From Pseudobutyrivibrio ruminis DSM 9787 (GTDB lineage Bacteria > Bacillota > Clostridia > Lachnospirales > Lachnospiraceae), in contig NZ_OBMR01000003.1 of NCBI RefSeq assembly GCF_900218035.1, forward strand, positions 1 to 64,000: 64,000 bases of DNA, read 5' to 3'. Below the pieces are notes generated by a model, which saw only the letters and a list, made by a program, of their open reading frames with translations, did no database searches and was not told the origin of the DNA. Position numbers and translations under genes: made by a program. How positions within the stretch are numbered: position 1 is the first letter of the stretch; every line of letters begins with the position of its first letter. This document shows positions 26,312 to 35,628 of the stretch, in pieces.

Positions 26312-26767
26312 TTATTTAAATTCAAAGAACTTTGTATCAAGCTCAGGATAAGTCCTCTTCATAGAAATAGGGATTCCTGATTTATTCATAAAGCAGTGTC
26401 TAGTCTTTGCTACGGCACGGTCTTCTCCAGTAGCCTTATCGTAAATACGATAAGCCACTTCCATTTCATGACCATCGTAGGAAACCAACTTAGTATCTAC
26501 AACGATTGTCTCATCAAACTTTACCTGACTTCTATATTCGATAGAATGAGAGATTACAGGGGAGGTGATTTCCATATCAAGCATCTGCTTAAATGAAAGT
26601 CCCATCTGCTCCATAAGATTCATTCTAGCATCCTCAATCCAGTTTAGATAATTGGAAGTGTGGATGATTCCCTGTTGATCTGTCTCATGATATTTTGTGT
26701 GATGCTCAAAAGGGGTAATCTTTATCTGCCTTTTAGCACCAGCAACTTCAATTTCTTGTTTTGCCAT
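26312..26767 (-). CDS. Acyl-CoA thioesterase, 4-hydroxybenzoyl-CoA thioesterase (hot-dog) family
   Basis: A 151-residue hot-dog fold enzyme expected to hydrolyse acyl thioesters in the cytoplasm. The N-terminal YHETDQQGIIHTSNYLNWIE is the family motif, with Asp in the catalytic place and His/Asn nearby. The length is typical. An AGGAGG-type site lies ahead of the start. The substrate chain is unknown. Confidence 0.9.
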   Translation of the reverse strand: MAKQEIEVAGAKRQIKITPFEHHTKYHETDQQGIIHTSNYLNWIEDARMNLMEQMGLSFKQMLDMEITSPVISHSIEYRSQVKFDETIVVDTKLVSYDGHEMEVAYRIYDKATGEDRAVAKTRHCFMNKSGIPISMKRTYPELDTKFFEFK

Positions 26768-26907
26768 AGTGTTACCTCCTGATGAAATTCTTAAATCAAT
26801 TATACCACTCTGTATGAAAAATAGTTATGGTTTCAATCTGCTTGTTACAGTTTATCTGGGAAGCCAGTAGCAGGGCCGGAGACACGAAATCCCTACAATC
26901 AAAAAAA

Positions 26908-26941
26908 GATTCACTAGTGCCCGAAGAGGAACTAGTGAATC
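26908..26941 (-). terminator. Intrinsic terminator of the sigma/anti-sigma operon
   Basis: An 11-bp perfect stem GATTCACTAGT / ACTAGTGAATC is followed, read on the minus strand, by seven T residues. About 100 bases remain before the thioesterase gene; they hold an unexplained GC-rich patch (about 26858-26895). Confidence 0.92.
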
Positions 26942-26970
26942 ATAGTATAGATATTTAAGATTAATCTTGG

Positions 26971-27852
26971 TTATTCCTTTACTTTATAGAAAACTTCTAC
27001 AGTGCCTTCACTTCGTAGTTTATCTTCTGGATTTATAGACCACTCAATTCCAAAATTGTTCTTCAGTTCATCGTAAGTCATGTAAGCAGCATCCATGATT
27101 ATATTGATACTATCAGTTGAGCCATCATTGTATGTAACCTGACATGTAATAATAATTCCCTCCAAAATATTCTTTACCTGATTTAAATATTCATCTATAG
27201 TCTCAGGGGTAAAAATGGCATTCATAGCAGTATCATTCTTTGGAATGTAGCCAATTACCGAAATATTGATGTAATTATTCTTAAATTCATCATATGAGAA
27301 TGTATAAGTATCATTGCTATCACATGTACCGTCAACTGGTTTACCATCAGAATCAACAATATAATTTGTCACTTGAAGTTGTGACTTATTAATCGAAAAC
27401 GAAATATCTTTTATGTTATTGCCTTCGCAATCCATTTTTGGCAAGTCGAAATGATAGTATATTACTTCTCCATTTTCGTCGTATTCTCCACCGCCTTCAG
27501 AAAATCCCCAACAGTTACCAATATTTCCGATTGAAATTGGTATTTCTTTTCCTGCTTCAAGCGGTATTTCTTTATTTTCAGCGGCATAGACTTTTAATGA
27601 AAAGCTATTTGTAAGATCTAATGTAATCTGGGATTGTACGCCATTTTGATTTTTATTTGGTGAAAGTGTATTAAACAATCCCTGGTTATATCCTAATACA
27701 CCAGTGCCTATGATAATCAAGCAAATACAGGCAGCAACCAAAAAATTCTTCCTAAAAGATACTATTTTTCTTTTAGTGGAATATTTATATGTTTTTGAAA
27801 TTATATCATCGTCAATGCCTTTCATGGCAAACAATAGTTTTTCGCTTTTCAT
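26971..27852 (-). CDS. Anti-sigma factor-like membrane protein (DUF4179-like)
   Basis: A 293-residue protein: about 30 cytosolic residues, one membrane helix (about 33-54), then an extracytoplasmic beta-rich domain. Its first four bases overlap the sigma-factor gene stop, so the pair is translationally coupled. This is the standard layout for a membrane anti-sigma factor that holds its sigma partner. The sequence of the cytosolic part (LLFAMKGIDDDIISKTYKY) fits that family. The signal is unknown. Confidence 0.78.
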   Translation of the reverse strand: MKSEKLLFAMKGIDDDIISKTYKYSTKRKIVSFRKNFLVAACICLIIIGTGVLGYNQGLFNTLSPNKNQNGVQSQITLDLTNSFSLKVYAAENKEIPLEAGKEIPISIGNIGNCWGFSEGGGEYDENGEVIYYHFDLPKMDCEGNNIKDISFSINKSQLQVTNYIVDSDGKPVDGTCDSNDTYTFSYDEFKNNYINISVIGYIPKNDTAMNAIFTPETIDEYLNQVKNILEGIIITCQVTYNDGSTDSINIIMDAAYMTYDELKNNFGIEWSINPEDKLRSEGTVEVFYKVKE

Positions 27853-28412
27853 GATGCTAAATACCCCTCCTTTGCTAATCTTAGTTGAAGTTTTTTTCTT
27901 AGCCGGCTAAGAATAACGGTTACATTATGCTTAGTCATACCAAATTTGATTGCTATATCTGAAATGTCTTGAGCGTAGAAGTATCTACTTGTAAAAATAT
28001 AAGCATCTCGTTCATTAAGCTCACGTACAAAATCCCGAATAATCTCTGCTAATTCGTTTTCCAAAATGACATGCTCAACAGTAGTGTTATCAGGCAAGCA
28101 TTCCTCAAGCTCATCAAGAAGTTGCGAGACTACGCCGCCTCCACGTTTCGAGGTCTTACTTGCCTTATACATATTTAATGCGATTTCTCTGACAATCTTT
28201 CCAATAAAAGCCCTTAGAATACGTGGCCGAGTTGGAGGAATTCGATTCCACATTTTCATATATGTATCATCAAGGCATTCCTCGATATCTTGATTATTCC
28301 ATAGAATGTTGCCAGCAATAGTTTCACAATAGTTACCATACTTGATATCAGTCTCCTCAATGGCCCGTTCATTTCGTTTAAAATATAACTCAATTATTTC
28401 CTCGTCCTTCAT
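27849..28412 (-). CDS. RNA polymerase sigma factor, sigma-70/ECF family
   Basis: A 187-residue sigma factor: region 2 (ILWNNQDIEECLDDTYMKMWNRIPPTRP) and region 4 helix-turn-helix (YFYAQDISDIAIKFGMTKHNVTVILSRLRKKL) are present, with no region 1 or 3, as in ECF factors. It is the first gene of the two-gene operon. Such factors usually control their own promoter; a candidate -35 GTGACA is seen about 75 bases upstream, but the -10 is unclear. Confidence 0.92.
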   Translation of the reverse strand: MKDEEIIELYFKRNERAIEETDIKYGNYCETIAGNILWNNQDIEECLDDTYMKMWNRIPPTRPRILRAFIGKIVREIALNMYKASKTSKRGGGVVSQLLDELEECLPDNTTVEHVILENELAEIIRDFVRELNERDAYIFTSRYFYAQDISDIAIKFGMTKHNVTVILSRLRKKLQLRLAKEGYLAS

Positions 28413-28663
28413 ACATTCTCCCTTCTCGAATCAATTTATAAGGCCCTTACACTTGTATAGCCAACAAATAAACTTGGATGTCACAACTAAAAATTAATTT
28501 TTAAGATTATTTCACTGATAAGTAGTTTTCTAAGCATAGGTAATATCAAATATTTTATCTTTAATTATAATTAATAGCCATAAAAAGGGAAAAGTGGAAA
28601 AATAGAAAAATCAAGAGTTCATTCATTTGAAAAAGTAGGTCGGGAGATAATTCAAAAATTAGA

Positions 28664-28692
28664 TTGATTGTGTAGGATGATAGTGGTAAAAT
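28664..28692 (+). promoter_or_regulatory. Sigma-A promoter of the CoA-transferase gene
   Basis: TTGATT and TAAAAT are spaced 17 bases apart, 38 bases before the start codon. The rest of the 318-base divergent intergenic region (28413-28730) is AT-rich and shows nothing else I can name. Confidence 0.65.
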
Positions 28693-28730
28693 GACGTTAA
28701 TTGATAAAAATTTAACGAGCGGAGGTTATT

Positions 28731-30071
28731 ATGGATTTTCAGGCTGAGTATAAGAAGAAGCTGACTACTGCAGCTGAGGCTGTGAAAGTAGTAAAAAGTG
28801 GGGATTGGGTTGATTATGGCTGGTGTACTGGCACACCAGATGCTTTGGATAAGGCTTTAGCTGCACGTACTGATGAGCTTAGAGATGTAAAGGTACGTGG
28901 TGGTATTTTGATGAAGTTGCCTGCAATTTTTGAGCGTGAGGATGCAGGTGAGCATTTCTGCTGGAACTCATGGCATATGGGTGGTCTTGAGAGAAAGCTT
29001 ATTGCAAGAGGATGCTCTTACTATGCACCAATCAGATACTCTGAGCTTCCTAGATACTACAGAGAACATATTGAGCCAAATGATGTTCTTATGATTCAGA
29101 CTACAACTATGGACAACCATGGCTATTTCAACTTTGGTCCTAATGCATCACATCTTATGGCTGCAGTTGAGAAGTCAAAGCACATTATTGTAGAGGTTAA
29201 CAAGAACATGCCACGTTGCCTTGGCGGATTTGAAGAGGGAGTTCATATCTCTAAGGTAGACGCTATCGTAGAGGGAGATAATCCAGCTATCCTTGAAATG
29301 GGTGGCGGCGCTGCTCCTACAGATGTAGATAAGGCTGTTGCTAAGCTTATCGTTGAGGAAATTCCAAACGGTGCATGTTTACAGCTTGGTATTGGCGGTA
29401 TGCCAAATACAGTAGGCGCCATGATTGCTGAGTCGGACTTGAAAGATTTGGGTGTTCATACAGAGATGTATGTTGATGCATTTGTTGATATTGCAAAGGC
29501 TGGAAAGATTAACGGTTCAAAGAAGAATATTGATAGATTCCGTCAGACTTATGCATTCGGTGCTGGTACAAAGAAGATGTACGATTACATGGATGAGAAT
29601 CCAGAGCTTATGAGTGCTCCTGTTGATTATACAAATGATATTCGCCAGATTTCTGCACTTGATAACTTCATCTCTATCAACAATGCTGTTGATGTAGATT
29701 TATTTGGTCAGATCAATGCTGAGTCAGCTGGAACAAAGCACATTTCGGGTGCAGGCGGACAGCTCGATTTCGTACTTGGTGCTTATCTTTCAAATGGTGG
29801 AAAGAGCTTTGTATGCCTTTCATCTACATTCACAACAAAGGATGGCACAGTAAAGAGCCGTATTCGTCCTACACTTGCTGAGGGTTCAATTGTTACAGAT
29901 ACTCGTTCAAACACACACTACCTTGTTACAGAGTATGGTAAGGTTTGCTTGAAGGGACTTTCAGCTTGGGAGCGTGCAGAAAAGATTATCGGTATTGCAC
30001 ATCCTGACTTCCGTGATGAGCTTATTGCTGAGGCTGAGAAAATGCACATCTGGAGACGTTCAAATAAATAA
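28731..30071 (+). CDS. but: Butyryl-CoA:acetate CoA-transferase
   Basis: A 446-residue CoA-transferase of the acetyl-CoA hydrolase/transferase family. It moves CoA from butyryl-CoA to acetate, the last step of butyrate formation in Roseburia, Butyrivibrio and relatives. The start ([19 protein letters not shown]) matches this subgroup. The GxGGMPN loop (LGIGGMPN) and the catalytic Glu in HTEMYVDAF (near 245) are present. It is a single gene with its own promoter and terminator. A 4-hydroxybutyrate or propionate role cannot be excluded from sequence alone. Confidence 0.9.
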   Translation: MDFQAEYKKKLTTAAEAVKVVKSGDWVDYGWCTGTPDALDKALAARTDELRDVKVRGGILMKLPAIFEREDAGEHFCWNSWHMGGLERKLIARGCSYYAPIRYSELPRYYREHIEPNDVLMIQTTTMDNHGYFNFGPNASHLMAAVEKSKHIIVEVNKNMPRCLGGFEEGVHISKVDAIVEGDNPAILEMGGGAAPTDVDKAVAKLIVEEIPNGACLQLGIGGMPNTVGAMIAESDLKDLGVHTEMYVDAFVDIAKAGKINGSKKNIDRFRQTYAFGAGTKKMYDYMDENPELMSAPVDYTNDIRQISALDNFISINNAVDVDLFGQINAESAGTKHISGAGGQLDFVLGAYLSNGGKSFVCLSSTFTTKDGTVKSRIRPTLAEGSIVTDTRSNTHYLVTEYGKVCLKGLSAWERAEKIIGIAHPDFRDELIAEAEKMHIWRRSNK

Positions 30072-30085
30072 TCATTGATTTTCAG

Positions 30086-30117
30086 GGACTTCGCTAATTG
30101 CGGAGTCCTTTTTTTGT
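30086..30117 (+). terminator. Intrinsic terminator after the CoA-transferase
   Basis: A GGACT-CGC / GCG-AGTCC stem (one mismatch) with a loop of five is followed by seven or more T residues. Confidence 0.88.
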
Positions 30118-30224
30118 TGAATATTTCACGTCTATTTCTATTGAAAGTGGGGCACATTAATGTTATACATAACTATAAAATAGTTTAATAAAAACTAAAC
30201 GAAAACAACTAGGGGGATAATTAC

Positions 30225-31781
30225 ATGAAGAAAAAAGCGATGGTTGCAGTGCTGATTGCGACGACGGCTGTAGGCCTGGTGGGCTGTGGCTCGCCTAAGG
30301 AAGTGGTGCTAGAGAAAGAGGATGGGGGCAATCCTTTAGTATCTTCTAATGAGGACTATGTGTACGGTGGTGATCCTTCGGTGCTTGTGGATGGAGATAC
30401 AGTGTATCTGTACACAGGCCATGATGCCTCTACAGATGAGGAGGTAGGAAAATCTATTTACAACATTCCAGAGTATTTGTGCTATTCATCTACAGATATG
30501 GTGAATTGGACCAGCGAGGGAGTGGTAATGTCCATGGAGGATGTTAGCTGGACTAGCAACGACACATCTGCATGGGCATCCCAGGTGATGAAGCATACAG
30601 ACCCTGCAGATGGAAAAGATAAATACTACCTATATTATTGCAGCTGGGACAAGACTGGAAAGCAGTGTATTGGAGTTGCGGTTTCTGATTCGCCAACGGG
30701 TACCTTTGTTGATATAGGGGCTCCTCTTGTGAAGAGCACTGTTACAAAGCCAAACACTAGCACCTTCAATGATATCGACCCTACAGCCTGGATTGAAACA
30801 GATGAGGATGGTGTGGAGCATCGTTATCTTGCTTGGGGCAATGGCATGTTTTTTGTGTGTGAGCTGAATGAGGATATGATTTCTGTGACGGATGTTAATG
30901 GTGATGGAAAGATTACCAGCGGCAAGGTAGCAGGAGAGGATGATGTGGTAATTCGTACAGATGGATTGGAAAGCTACACAGAAGCACCATGGATTTATCG
31001 AAGATCTGATGAAAATGGCAACTACTATGGTGATTACTATCTGTTCTTTGCCCACCAGTGGAGAGAGTGCATGGCCTATGCAACTACTGACGATTTGTTA
31101 AGCGGTGATTGGAGCGAGACTAAGAAAATCATGAATCCTACTGCTACATCCAATACTAATCATATGGCAGTATTTGATTTTAAGGGCAAGACTTATTTTG
31201 TATATCACAATGGTTCGCTTCCTGCAGGAAGCGGCTTCAGAAGAACTGCCTGTGTTGTAGAGCTTCAGTTTAATGACGATGGAAGTATAGATTTGTTTGA
31301 GGAAAGTGCAGCAGGAATTTCAGGCAAAACATCTACCATTTCTACTATGGACGGAGTCAAGATTGCTCACAACCCATTCGTTTGCTCTTCAGCAGACAGC
31401 GATTATCCATACAAGGATGTTGCCATTGGAATTAATCTTGTTGAAGGAGACTCTAAGGATTTTGATTGGGTAATCAGAAGCGGCAAAGCAGATTTTTCGA
31501 ACGAAGCATATGTCTCAATCGAATCTGAAAACAAACCAGGTCTTTACATCACAGCAAATTCTGACGGAACAGTAACCCTTTGCCAGGATACAAAAGCTTC
31601 TGATGCTTCAGCTGCTAATCAGACCTTTAAAACAGTGGAAGGACTTGCAGATAAAAATGGAATAAGCCTGGAGAGCGTGGCTCAGCCAGGAAAATACGTA
31701 ACCTTAGTAGATGATGTGTTAACACTTACAGATGGTTCAAATAAAGAAAGTGCAACTTTCAAAATAGAAGTTGCACAGTAA
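30225..31781 (+). CDS. GH43-family lipoprotein with beta-trefoil-like C-terminus
   Basis: A 518-residue extracellular lipoprotein with signal peptide and lipobox LVGC (Cys21). A five-bladed GH43-type domain follows: Asp50 in GGDPSVLVDGD, Asp in NDIDPTAW and Glu in YTEAPWIYRR are the likely catalytic triad. The last about 140 residues (FDWVIRSGKADF, FVSIESENKPGLYI) look like an AbfB-type beta-trefoil binding domain. This fits debranching or cutting of arabinose- or xylose-containing plant polymers. It is monocistronic; a GGGGG site lies ahead of the ATG. Confidence 0.88.
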   Translation: MKKKAMVAVLIATTAVGLVGCGSPKEVVLEKEDGGNPLVSSNEDYVYGGDPSVLVDGDTVYLYTGHDASTDEEVGKSIYNIPEYLCYSSTDMVNWTSEGVVMSMEDVSWTSNDTSAWASQVMKHTDPADGKDKYYLYYCSWDKTGKQCIGVAVSDSPTGTFVDIGAPLVKSTVTKPNTSTFNDIDPTAWIETDEDGVEHRYLAWGNGMFFVCELNEDMISVTDVNGDGKITSGKVAGEDDVVIRTDGLESYTEAPWIYRRSDENGNYYGDYYLFFAHQWRECMAYATTDDLLSGDWSETKKIMNPTATSNTNHMAVFDFKGKTYFVYHNGSLPAGSGFRRTACVVELQFNDDGSIDLFEESAAGISGKTSTISTMDGVKIAHNPFVCSSADSDYPYKDVAIGINLVEGDSKDFDWVIRSGKADFSNEAYVSIESENKPGLYITANSDGTVTLCQDTKASDASAANQTFKTVEGLADKNGISLESVAQPGKYVTLVDDVLTLTDGSNKESATFKIEVAQ

Positions 31782-31783
31782 AA

Positions 31784-32572
31784 CTATTTCAGTATACGGT
31801 TTAGAATATCGGCTACTAGTTGATTTCTTGTGATGGTGATGTTGCCATCGGAGAATAAGCTAGTAGCTTTGTTTTTTATCTCATCTGGGAAGGCGTTGAT
31901 ATCGGAATTAAAATTGATGCCGATTCCAATAACAATCCACTGGAGACGGCCAGTTTCAAATTCAGTTCCGGCTTCTGTCAGGATTCCACAAATCTTTTTG
32001 TCTCCAACGAAAAGGTCGTTGATTGGCTTTAGTGTAGGCTTTACATCGGTGAGAGATGCGATGGCATCGCAAACGGCATTGCCAATGAAAGTGGTGATTT
32101 CATCTGAATCGGTGCTTGGCAAATGCTCTGGTGTCATTACCACACTCATGTACAATCCACCTTTTGGTGAGTAAAAGCTGTGGTCTGCTCGACCTCGTCC
32201 CTCACTTTGTTCATTTGCGATTACAAGTGTGCCATATCTTAAATCTGTGATGGCAAGCTCCTTGGCCTTGCGATTGGTGGATGGGATAGAGTCGTAGATG
32301 TGAATCAGACTGTCATTTCCTTTGTAAATGTCAGCTATATCTTTATTGAGGTATGAGCTAATGCCGGCCGCTGATAAAATATCATTTTGTCCAGCAAGTC
32401 TATAACCTTTGTTGCTTACTGCTTCTATTTCATATCCGTTTTTTCTAAGGTCATTGATGGCTTTCCAGATGGCGTTTCTTGAAATTCCAAGGGATGAAGC
32501 CATTGCTTCTCCTGAAAGAAATGTTGATTTATTGGCCTCTAGCAGCTCTAGAATTTTATCTTTAGAACTCAT
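31784..32572 (-). CDS. birA: Biotin-protein ligase / repressor BirA
   Basis: A 262-residue bifunctional protein. An N-terminal winged helix (SGEAMASSLGISRNAIWKAINDLRKNGY) is joined to a biotin-protein ligase domain with GRGRADHSFYSPKGGLYMS. It would attach biotin to carboxylases and may repress biotin genes. It is convergent with the GH43 gene, with only two bases between stops, and divergent from leuB. Confidence 0.92.
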   Translation of the reverse strand: MSSKDKILELLEANKSTFLSGEAMASSLGISRNAIWKAINDLRKNGYEIEAVSNKGYRLAGQNDILSAAGISSYLNKDIADIYKGNDSLIHIYDSIPSTNRKAKELAITDLRYGTLVIANEQSEGRGRADHSFYSPKGGLYMSVVMTPEHLPSTDSDEITTFIGNAVCDAIASLTDVKPTLKPINDLFVGDKKICGILTEAGTEFETGRLQWIVIGIGINFNSDINAFPDEIKNKATSLFSDGNITITRNQLVADILNRILK

Positions 32573-32704
32573 AAAAAATCTCCTAAAAGAATTTTATAGT
32601 AGAATGTCATACTTTAAAGTGGTAAAGTTTACTAAACACTTCATATGTATTTTAGAAGTATTTGGGCTATTTTGTCAAAGATATCAAAATGAGGTTTAAT
32701 TTAA

Positions 32705-32733
32705 TTGAATTTCACACTTTAGTGTACTAAAAT
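32705..32733 (+). promoter_or_regulatory. leuB promoter with a palindrome in its spacer
   Basis: TTGAAT and TAAAAT are 17 bases apart. The palindrome ACACTTTAGTGT (32714-32725) lies inside the spacer, where a bound repressor would block polymerase. A second palindrome, ACTTTAAAGT (32611-32620), lies near the divergent birA start. Confidence 0.6.
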
Positions 32734-32769
32734 GTAACTATTAATTAGAATGGTAATTAGGAGAAAGCT

Positions 32770-33861
32770 ATGAAATGTAACATTGGCGTTATTAGGGGAG
32801 ACGGAATTGGTCCAGAGATAGTAACCGAGGCAGTAAAGGTTCTAGATGCAATCGGTGCTAAATATGGACACAAATTTAACTATACTGAAATCCTCATGGG
32901 AGGCTGCTCAATTGATGCAACTGGAGAGCCACTTACAGATGAGGCAGTAGAAAAAGCTCTTGCAAGTGATGCAGTGTTAATGGGTTCAATAGGTGGCAAC
33001 ACATCTACCAGTCCTTGGTACAAGCTACCAGCCGACAAACGTCCAGAGGCCGGCCTTTTAAAGCTTCGTAAAAGTCTTAATCTTTTTGCAAATCTTAGAC
33101 CAGCATATTTATATGATGAATTGAAAGAGGCATGCCCACTTAGGGACGATATTATCGGCGATGGTTTTGACATGATGATTATGCGTGAGCTTACAGGTGG
33201 TCTTTACTTTGGCAAGCGTGAAACAAAGGAAGAAGATGGTCAGCTTGTTGCCAGAGATTCTCTTACTTATTCAGAAAATGAAATTCGCAGAATTGCAAAG
33301 CGCGGATTTGATATAGCAATGAAGCGCAGAAAGAAAGTTACATCAGTTGATAAGGCTAATGTACTTGATAGCTCCAGATTATGGAGAAAGATAGTAGAAG
33401 AGGTTGCAGCAGATTATCCTGAGGTTTCCTACGAGCACATGCTTGTTGACAATTGTGCAATGCAGCTTGTGAAAGACCCAGGTCAGTTTGATGTAATTCT
33501 TACAGAGAACATGTTTGGGGATATTCTTTCAGATGAAGCATCTATGGTTACCGGTTCAATTGGAATGCTTTCATCTGCTTCCCTTAACGATACAAAATTC
33601 GGATTGTACGAGCCTTCCGGCGGAAGTGCACCTGATATTGCAGGCCAGGGTATCGCAAATCCGATAGCCACAATTCTTTCAGCAGCTATGATGCTTCGCT
33701 ACAGCTTTGACTTAGATGCTGAGGCAGATGCCATCGAAAATGCCGTAAAGAAAGTGCTTAAGGCTGGTTACCGCACAATCGACATTATGCCTCGTGACGG
33801 CTCAGCCGTAACTCGCGTGGGTACAGTGGAGATGGGTGATTTAATTGTAAAGGAGTTGTAA
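32770..33861 (+). CDS. leuB: 3-isopropylmalate dehydrogenase
   Basis: A 363-residue NAD-dependent enzyme that oxidatively decarboxylates 3-isopropylmalate in leucine synthesis. Family motifs are visible: [34 protein letters not shown] and [25 protein letters not shown] lies ahead of the ATG. It is the first gene of the series leuB-ilvD-ilvB; leuA, leuCD and ilvC are not in the window. Confidence 0.97.
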   Translation: MKCNIGVIRGDGIGPEIVTEAVKVLDAIGAKYGHKFNYTEILMGGCSIDATGEPLTDEAVEKALASDAVLMGSIGGNTSTSPWYKLPADKRPEAGLLKLRKSLNLFANLRPAYLYDELKEACPLRDDIIGDGFDMMIMRELTGGLYFGKRETKEEDGQLVARDSLTYSENEIRRIAKRGFDIAMKRRKKVTSVDKANVLDSSRLWRKIVEEVAADYPEVSYEHMLVDNCAMQLVKDPGQFDVILTENMFGDILSDEASMVTGSIGMLSSASLNDTKFGLYEPSGGSAPDIAGQGIANPIATILSAAMMLRYSFDLDAEADAIENAVKKVLKAGYRTIDIMPRDGSAVTRVGTVEMGDLIVKEL

Positions 33862-33863
33862 AT

Positions 33864-35522
33864 ATGAGAAGTGACAATGCAAGAGCTGGTATGCAACAAG
33901 CTCCAGCAAGAAGTTTGTTTAATGCACTGGGATTTACTCCAGAAGAAATGAAAAAGCCAATGGTTGGTATCGTATCTTCGTATAATGAAATCGTGCCTGG
34001 CCATATGAATATTGACAAGATTGTGGATGCCGTAAAGCTTGGGGTAGCCGAGGCAGGCGGTGTTCCAGTGGTTTTCCCAGCTATCGCAGTTTGTGATGGT
34101 ATTGCAATGGGACACATCGGAATGAAGTATTCCCTTGTTACTAGAGATTTGATTGCAGATTCCACAGAGTGTATGGCACTTGCTCATCAGTTTGATGCAC
34201 TTGTTATGGTGCCAAACTGTGATAAGAACGTTCCAGGACTTCTTATGGCAGCAGCTCGACTTGATTTACCAACTGTATTTGTATCGGGTGGTCCAATGCT
34301 TGCAGGTCATGTAGGAGGTCAGAAGCGTTCCCTTTCTTCTATGTTTGAGGCAGTTGGCGCACATGCCGCTGGCAATATGACGGAGGAAGAGGTAGAAAAC
34401 TTCGTTGAGAATGTTTGCCCAACATGCGGAAGCTGCTCAGGTATGTACACAGCCAATTCCATGAACTGCCTTACTGAGGCACTTGGAATGGGACTTAGAG
34501 GAAACGGCACTATCCCAGCAGTATATTCAGAAAGAATTCGTCTTGCAAAGCATGCTGGTATGGCTGTTATGGATATGTATAACAAGGGTATTACAGCACG
34601 TCAGATAATGACAAAGGATGCAATCCTTAATGCCCTTACAGTCGATATGGCACTTGGATGCTCAACAAACTCAATGCTTCATTTGCCAGCAATCGCTCAT
34701 GAAATCGGATTTGATTTTGATATCGAATTCGCAAATCCTATTTCTGAAAAGACTCCAAACCTTTGTCACCTTGCACCAGCAGGTCCTACTTACATGGAAG
34801 ACCTTAACGAAGCCGGCGGTGTATGGGCAGTTATGAAAGAGCTTGCAGATATAGGCTTGCTTAATACAGATTGCATGACTGTTACAGGAAAGACAGTTGG
34901 TGAGAATATTGCAAATGCAGTAAATAGAAATCCAGAGGTTATCAGAGCTGTGGACAATCCATATACAAAGACAGGTGGTCTTGCAGTTCTCAAGGGAAAT
35001 CTTGCACCAGATGGTTCAGTTGTAAAACGAAGCGCTGTTGTACCAGAGATGCTTGTTCACGAGGGACCAGCCAGAGTATTTGATTCAGAGGAAGATGCTA
35101 TCGCAGCTATCAAGGGTGGCAAAATCGTAGAGGGAGATGTTGTAGTCATTCGCTACGAAGGACCTAAGGGTGGCCCTGGTATGAGAGAAATGCTTAATCC
35201 TACATCAGCAATTGCAGGTATGGGACTTGGTTCATCAGTTGCTCTCATTACAGATGGTCGTTTCTCAGGTGCCAGCCGTGGTGCTTCCATCGGACATGTT
35301 TCACCAGAGGCAGCTGTTGGCGGACCAATTGCACTTGTAGAAGAGGGCGACATTATCGCCATCGATATACCAAATTACACTATGACTTTAAAGGTTAGCG
35401 ACGAGGAGCTTGCAGCTCGTAAAGCTAAGTGGCAGCCACGTGAGCCTAAGGTAAAAACAGGGTATCTAAGAAGGTACGCTGAACAAGTAACTAGTGGGAA
35501 TAGAGGAGCAATCCTTAAATAG
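33864..35522 (+). CDS. ilvD: Dihydroxy-acid dehydratase
   Basis: A 552-residue Fe-S dehydratase that makes 2-keto acids for isoleucine, valine and leucine. Cluster cysteines are seen in PNCDKNVPG and [12 protein letters not shown]; the C-terminal [19 protein letters not shown] is the family signature. It starts two bases after the leuB stop, so translation is probably coupled. The structured element (copy B) follows directly. Confidence 0.97.
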   Translation: MRSDNARAGMQQAPARSLFNALGFTPEEMKKPMVGIVSSYNEIVPGHMNIDKIVDAVKLGVAEAGGVPVVFPAIAVCDGIAMGHIGMKYSLVTRDLIADSTECMALAHQFDALVMVPNCDKNVPGLLMAAARLDLPTVFVSGGPMLAGHVGGQKRSLSSMFEAVGAHAAGNMTEEEVENFVENVCPTCGSCSGMYTANSMNCLTEALGMGLRGNGTIPAVYSERIRLAKHAGMAVMDMYNKGITARQIMTKDAILNALTVDMALGCSTNSMLHLPAIAHEIGFDFDIEFANPISEKTPNLCHLAPAGPTYMEDLNEAGGVWAVMKELADIGLLNTDCMTVTGKTVGENIANAVNRNPEVIRAVDNPYTKTGGLAVLKGNLAPDGSVVKRSAVVPEMLVHEGPARVFDSEEDAIAAIKGGKIVEGDVVVIRYEGPKGGPGMREMLNPTSAIAGMGLGSSVALITDGRFSGASRGASIGHVSPEAAVGGPIALVEEGDIIAIDIPNYTMTLKVSDEELAARKAKWQPREPKVKTGYLRRYAEQVTSGNRGAILK

Positions 35523-35524
35523 AG

Positions 35525-35621
35525 ATGAGCCAGTAGTCATCAAGCTATTAGTTTTCTCAAGCGAAACATGTTGTTGAGCGGAGAAAATCTAATGCTTGTA
35601 GACGTAACTGGCGGACTGGAG
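35525..35621 (+). promoter_or_regulatory. Intercistronic hairpin element, copy B
   Basis: ATGAG is followed by a 5-bp stem CCAGT (35530-35534) with ACTGG (35607-35611). Its loop has AGT at the left and GACGTA at the right, as in copy A, but holds an added long hairpin: CAAGC-T-ATTAG-TTTTCTC (35541-35558) pairs with GAGAAAA-T-CTAATGCTTG (35581-35598). CGGACT and GGAG, the ilvB ribosome site, follow. No promoter or T-run is seen. Confidence 0.6.
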
Positions 35622-35628
35622 TTAGAGA

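Noticed and set aside
26858-26895. Cobalamin or c-di-GMP riboswitch
   Set aside because: Only scattered matching bases; the core pairings and full length of either class are not present, and no fitting gene lies downstream on the plus strand.
35525-35621. Hammerhead ribozyme
   Set aside because: GATGAG and CGAAAC are seen, but the CUGANGA core order, the three stems and a cleavage triplet cannot be assembled.
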